From CAYPHJ01 sp964410485 (GTDB lineage: Bacteria; Desulfobacterota; Binatia; UBA9968): a DNA stretch of 30,315 nt. How positions within the stretch are numbered: position 1 is the first letter of the stretch; the number at the start of each line of letters is the position of its first letter. Below, in pieces: positions 27,692-30,315 of this stretch. The DNA is taken from positions 1-30,315 of the forward strand of contig CAYPHJ010000055.1 in the NCBI GenBank assembly GCA_964410485.1, read 5' to 3'. The position numbers and the translations under genes are program-made. The notes beneath the pieces were generated by a model. The model saw only the letters and a list, made by a program, of their open reading frames with translations, did no database searches and was not told the origin of the DNA.

Positions 27692-30315
27692 CTAGGCTTC
27701 TGCGGCCTCCGGCATTTCTCCCTCCAACTCGTCCGCGCCTTCCAGCTCGACCTCTTCTTGCGCGTACTTTGCCACGCCCGTGCCGGCCGGGATCAAACGT
27801 CCCATGATGACGTTTTCCTTCAGGCCTGCGAGTAGATCGATTTTGCCGTGAATCGCCGCTTCCGTCAGAACCTTGGTGGTTTCCTGGAAAGAGGCGGCGG
27901 AAATGAAGCTTTCGGTCGAGAGCGATGCCTTGGTGATACCGAGGAGAAGAGGTTCCGCCACTGCGGGTTTGCCGTTGGCTGAAATGGCGCGCTGGTTTTC
28001 CTCCTCGAAGCGCCACTTCTCCACCTGATCGCCGACCAAAAAATCCGTCTCGCCGACTTCTTTGATCCGGACACGCCGGAGCATTTGACGCACAATAACT
28101 TCGATGTGTTTGTCGTTGATGCGCACTCCCTGAAGCCGATAAATCTCCTGCACCTCATCGACCAGATATTTTGCCAGAGCCTTCTCTCCTAAGATGTTGA
28201 GGATATCATGTGGATTCGAGGAGCCATCCATTAACGGCTCGCCCGCGCGTATCCGATCGCTTTCGTGAACGCTGATGTGCTTGCCCTTTGGAATCAGATA
28301 TTCTCTCGGTTCGCCAACGTCGGGCGTAACAATGACCTTACGCTTGCCCTTGGTATCTTTCCCGAAAGACACGATACCATCGATTTCGCTGATCACAGCA
28401 AATTCTTTCGGTTTGCGAGCTTCGAAAAGCTCCGCCACCCGTGGCAAGCCGCCCGTAATGTCCTTTGTCTTGGTGGTTTCTCTTGGGATCTTGGCAAGTG
28501 CGTCCCCGGCATAAACCGTTTGACCTTCCTGAACATTGATATGGGCGCCCACGGGGAGGAGATAGCGGGCTTCGGCGGTGGGCGAGAGCCGCGCCGTTTG
28601 CCCTTCGGTGTCTTTAATCGAGATGCGGGGTCGTTTGTCCAGGTCCTTGGAGTCGATGATCACCTTGGTGGAGAGCCCTGTGCGCTCGTCGACCTTCTCC
28701 TCCATTGTCAAAGCTTCGATGACGTCGCCGAATTTCACCACCCCGCTGACCTCGGTCAGAATGGGAATGGTGTAGGGATCCCACTCGGCCAGCAACTCGC
28801 CGGCTTTGATTTTGGCGCCGTCTTTCTTCTTGAGCTTGGCGCCGTAGACCACCGGGTAGCGCTCTCTTTCTCTTTCCCGACCTTTCTCGCCTTCGGGATA
28901 ATCGACGATTGCAATCTCGCCGTTCCGGTTCATGACGACCAAGTCGCCCTCTTTGTTGCTCACCGTGCTGATATTGATGAACTTGACAAATCCGTCGTTG
29001 CGGGAATCCAGAGTCGTTTGCTCGGCCCGCCGGCTCGCTGTGCCGCCGATATGAAAAGTCCGCATCGTGAGCTGCGTACCGGGCTCACCGATGGACTGCG
29101 CCGCGATGACGCCGACGGCCTCGCCCAAATTGACCATATGCCCACGGCCGAGATCGCGGCCGTAACACATGACGCAAACTCCGCGTCGGGATGCACAGGT
29201 CAACACGGATCGGATCTTGATCCGCTCCAGACCCGCATCCTCGATCTGCTGAACCAAATCTTCGTCGATTTCCTGATTCGCCCGGACAATCACATCCCCG
29301 GTGAATGGATCCTTGACATCCTCCAGCGCCACGCGGCCGAGGACACGATCGCCCAACGGCTCGATGATTTCACCGCCTTCCATCAGAGGCGTCATTTCGA
29401 TGCCGTCCATGGTGCCGCAATCTCCTTCGGAAATGACCGAGTCTTGCGCCACATCGACTAGCCGCCGCGTAAGATATCCGGAGTTGGCCGTTTTGAGAGC
29501 CGTATCGGCGAGACCTTTGCGCGCGCCGTGTGTGGAAATAAAATACTGCAGCACGGTCAAACCTTCACGGAAATTGGCGGTAATCGGCGTTTCGATAATC
29601 TCCCCGGAGGGTTTCGCCATGAGGCCGCGCATTCCCGCCAGCTGCCGAATCTGCTGCGCGCTGCCACGCGCGCCGGAATCCGCCATCATAAATATCGGGT
29701 TGAAGCTCGGGATCATGATTTCACGCCCCGACTCATCCGTCACCTTTTCCGATCCCAAATCGCGCAGCATCTCATCCGCAATACGATCCGTGACCTCGGC
29801 CCAAATATCGACGACTTTGTTGTAGCGCTCACCATCGGTGATCAGCCCGTTTTTGTATTGCTCCTCGATTTCGCGGACATCCTCATGAGCGCGCTTAAGC
29901 AGCTGCTCCTTGCTGGGGGGGATCACCATATCCTTGATGGCGATGGAAATTCCCGCCTTGGTAGCATTCTGATAGCCAATATCCTTTAGGCGATCCGCGA
30001 GAATAACAGTGGCTTTGTTACCGGCCAACCGATAGCTCACATCGATGAGACTCGCCAGCTCCTTCTTCTTCATCACCCGATTGACTTCTTTGAACGGGAT
30101 TTCTGGCGGGACGACTTCATACAAAAGAACCCGCCCGACCGTTGTCTCCATACGTTCGCCGTTAATTCTGACCGTGATGGGCGACTGCAAGTCCATCTCT
30201 CCCTGGTCGTACGCGACCCTTACCTCTGCCGGACTGCTGAACAAGCGCCCGCTTCCTCTGGCATTCAGTCGATCTCGGGTCATGTAGTACAGCCCCAAGA
30301 CAATGTCTTGCGTCG
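27692..30315 (-). CDS. rpoC: RNA polymerase beta-prime subunit, 5' end outside the window
   Basis: The C-terminal 870-odd residues of beta-prime. The in-frame reading continues to the window edge (TQDIVLGLYYMTRD), so the N-terminal part, including the catalytic NADFDGD, lies beyond it. Visible parts: the secondary channel and F-loop region (GLITDGERYNKVVDIW, GARGSAQQIRQLAGMRG), the second zinc site (Cys in GDCGTMDG, then TCASRRGVCVMCYGRDL), the trigger-loop region (GEPGTQLTMRTFHIGG), and the C-terminal helices. A roughly 190-residue SI3-type insertion follows HIGGTASR (NRNGEIAIVDYP ... EWDPYTIPILTEVSGVVKFG ... LLPVGAHINVQEGQTVYAG), similar to E. coli. It contains a short RERERER run. The acidic tail ends EGEMPEAAEA. 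Confidence 0.98.
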   Translation of the reverse strand, partial: TQDIVLGLYYMTRDRLNARGSGRLFSSPAEVRVAYDQGEMDLQSPITVRINGERMETTVGRVLLYEVVPPEIPFKEVNRVMKKKELASLIDVSYRLAGNKATVILADRLKDIGYQNATKAGISIAIKDMVIPPSKEQLLKRAHEDVREIEEQYKNGLITDGERYNKVVDIWAEVTDRIADEMLRDLGSEKVTDESGREIMIPSFNPIFMMADSGARGSAQQIRQLAGMRGLMAKPSGEIIETPITANFREGLTVLQYFISTHGARKGLADTALKTANSGYLTRRLVDVAQDSVISEGDCGTMDGIEMTPLMEGGEIIEPLGDRVLGRVALEDVKDPFTGDVIVRANQEIDEDLVQQIEDAGLERIKIRSVLTCASRRGVCVMCYGRDLGRGHMVNLGEAVGVIAAQSIGEPGTQLTMRTFHIGGTASRRAEQTTLDSRNDGFVKFINISTVSNKEGDLVVMNRNGEIAIVDYPEGEKGRERERERYPVVYGAKLKKKDGAKIKAGELLAEWDPYTIPILTEVSGVVKFGDVIEALTMEEKVDERTGLSTKVIIDSKDLDKRPRISIKDTEGQTARLSPTAEARYLLPVGAHINVQEGQTVYAGDALAKIPRETTKTKDITGGLPRVAELFEARKPKEFAVISEIDGIVSFGKDTKGKRKVIVTPDVGEPREYLIPKGKHISVHESDRIRAGEPLMDGSSNPHDILNILGEKALAKYLVDEVQEIYRLQGVRINDKHIEVIVRQMLRRVRIKEVGETDFLVGDQVEKWRFEEENQRAISANGKPAVAEPLLLGITKASLSTESFISAASFQETTKVLTEAAIHGKIDLLAGLKENVIMGRLIPAGTGVAKYAQEEVELEGADELEGEMPEAAEA

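Noticed and set aside
28265..29461. 398-codon plus-strand open frame
   Set aside because: Entirely antisense to rpoC. It has no recognisable domain, and its length is explained by the GC-rich codon pattern of the real gene.

Overview
This 30.3 kb window is one co-directional block: every gene I can support is on the minus strand, so transcription runs from high to low coordinates. It is the core translation and transcription locus of a Gram-negative-type bacterium, followed by a short housekeeping tail. RpoC carries an E. coli-type SI3 insertion, and there are SPOR and LapA-like membrane proteins. Together with the spacer repeats, this suggests an uncultured proteobacterial or 'deltaproteobacterial-like' lineage (for example Desulfobacterota, Binatota, Methylomirabilota or Tectomicrobia). 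That placement is inference; the window has no rRNA or tRNA to test it.

Layout in transcription order. (1) rpoC, 5' end outside the window (30315-27692). (2) A 225-bp spacer with a possible promoter, then the str genes rpsL-rpsG-fusA, with a strong intrinsic-terminator-like hairpin between rpsG and fusA and no tuf after fusA. (3) S10, spc and alpha genes fused into one array: rpsJ-rplC-rplD-rplW-rplB-rpsS-rplV-rpsC-rplP-rpmC-rpsQ, rplN, rplX-rplE-rpsN-rpsH-rplF-rplR-rpsE-rplO-secY-adk-map-infA-rpmJ-rpsM-rpsK-rpsD-rpoA-rplQ. rpmD (L30) is missing between rpsE and rplO. A clear intrinsic terminator follows rplQ. (4) A 477-bp repeat-filled spacer, then a ChrR-type cupin, a beta-hydroxyacid dehydrogenase, a LapA-like membrane protein, argS, a SPOR protein and trpD-trpC-trpF-trpB.

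The genes are conventional and mostly tightly packed (ATGA, GTGA and TAATG overlaps). The unusual content is in the few wide spacers. At least six hold long imperfect hairpins whose arms are built from short degenerate words, a different word at each place (CACAGAG, AGGTTNAGGCT, ATTTTGGATT, TTTCAGATTACA, GTGNTCGTG). Two element families occur twice each. One is a MITE-like unit with a CCCTTTGCCAAAGGG core, at 8634-8795 and about 18668-18783. The other is a GGCnTCGCTnCGC/TTTCAGAT hairpin, at 8503-8604 and 19236-19341. In each family one copy sits between rplQ and the cupin gene and the other splits the normally compact spc/S10 array around rplN. I found no CRISPR array, tRNA, rRNA, phage gene or transposase gene. 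The repeat system is the best candidate here for something under-described.
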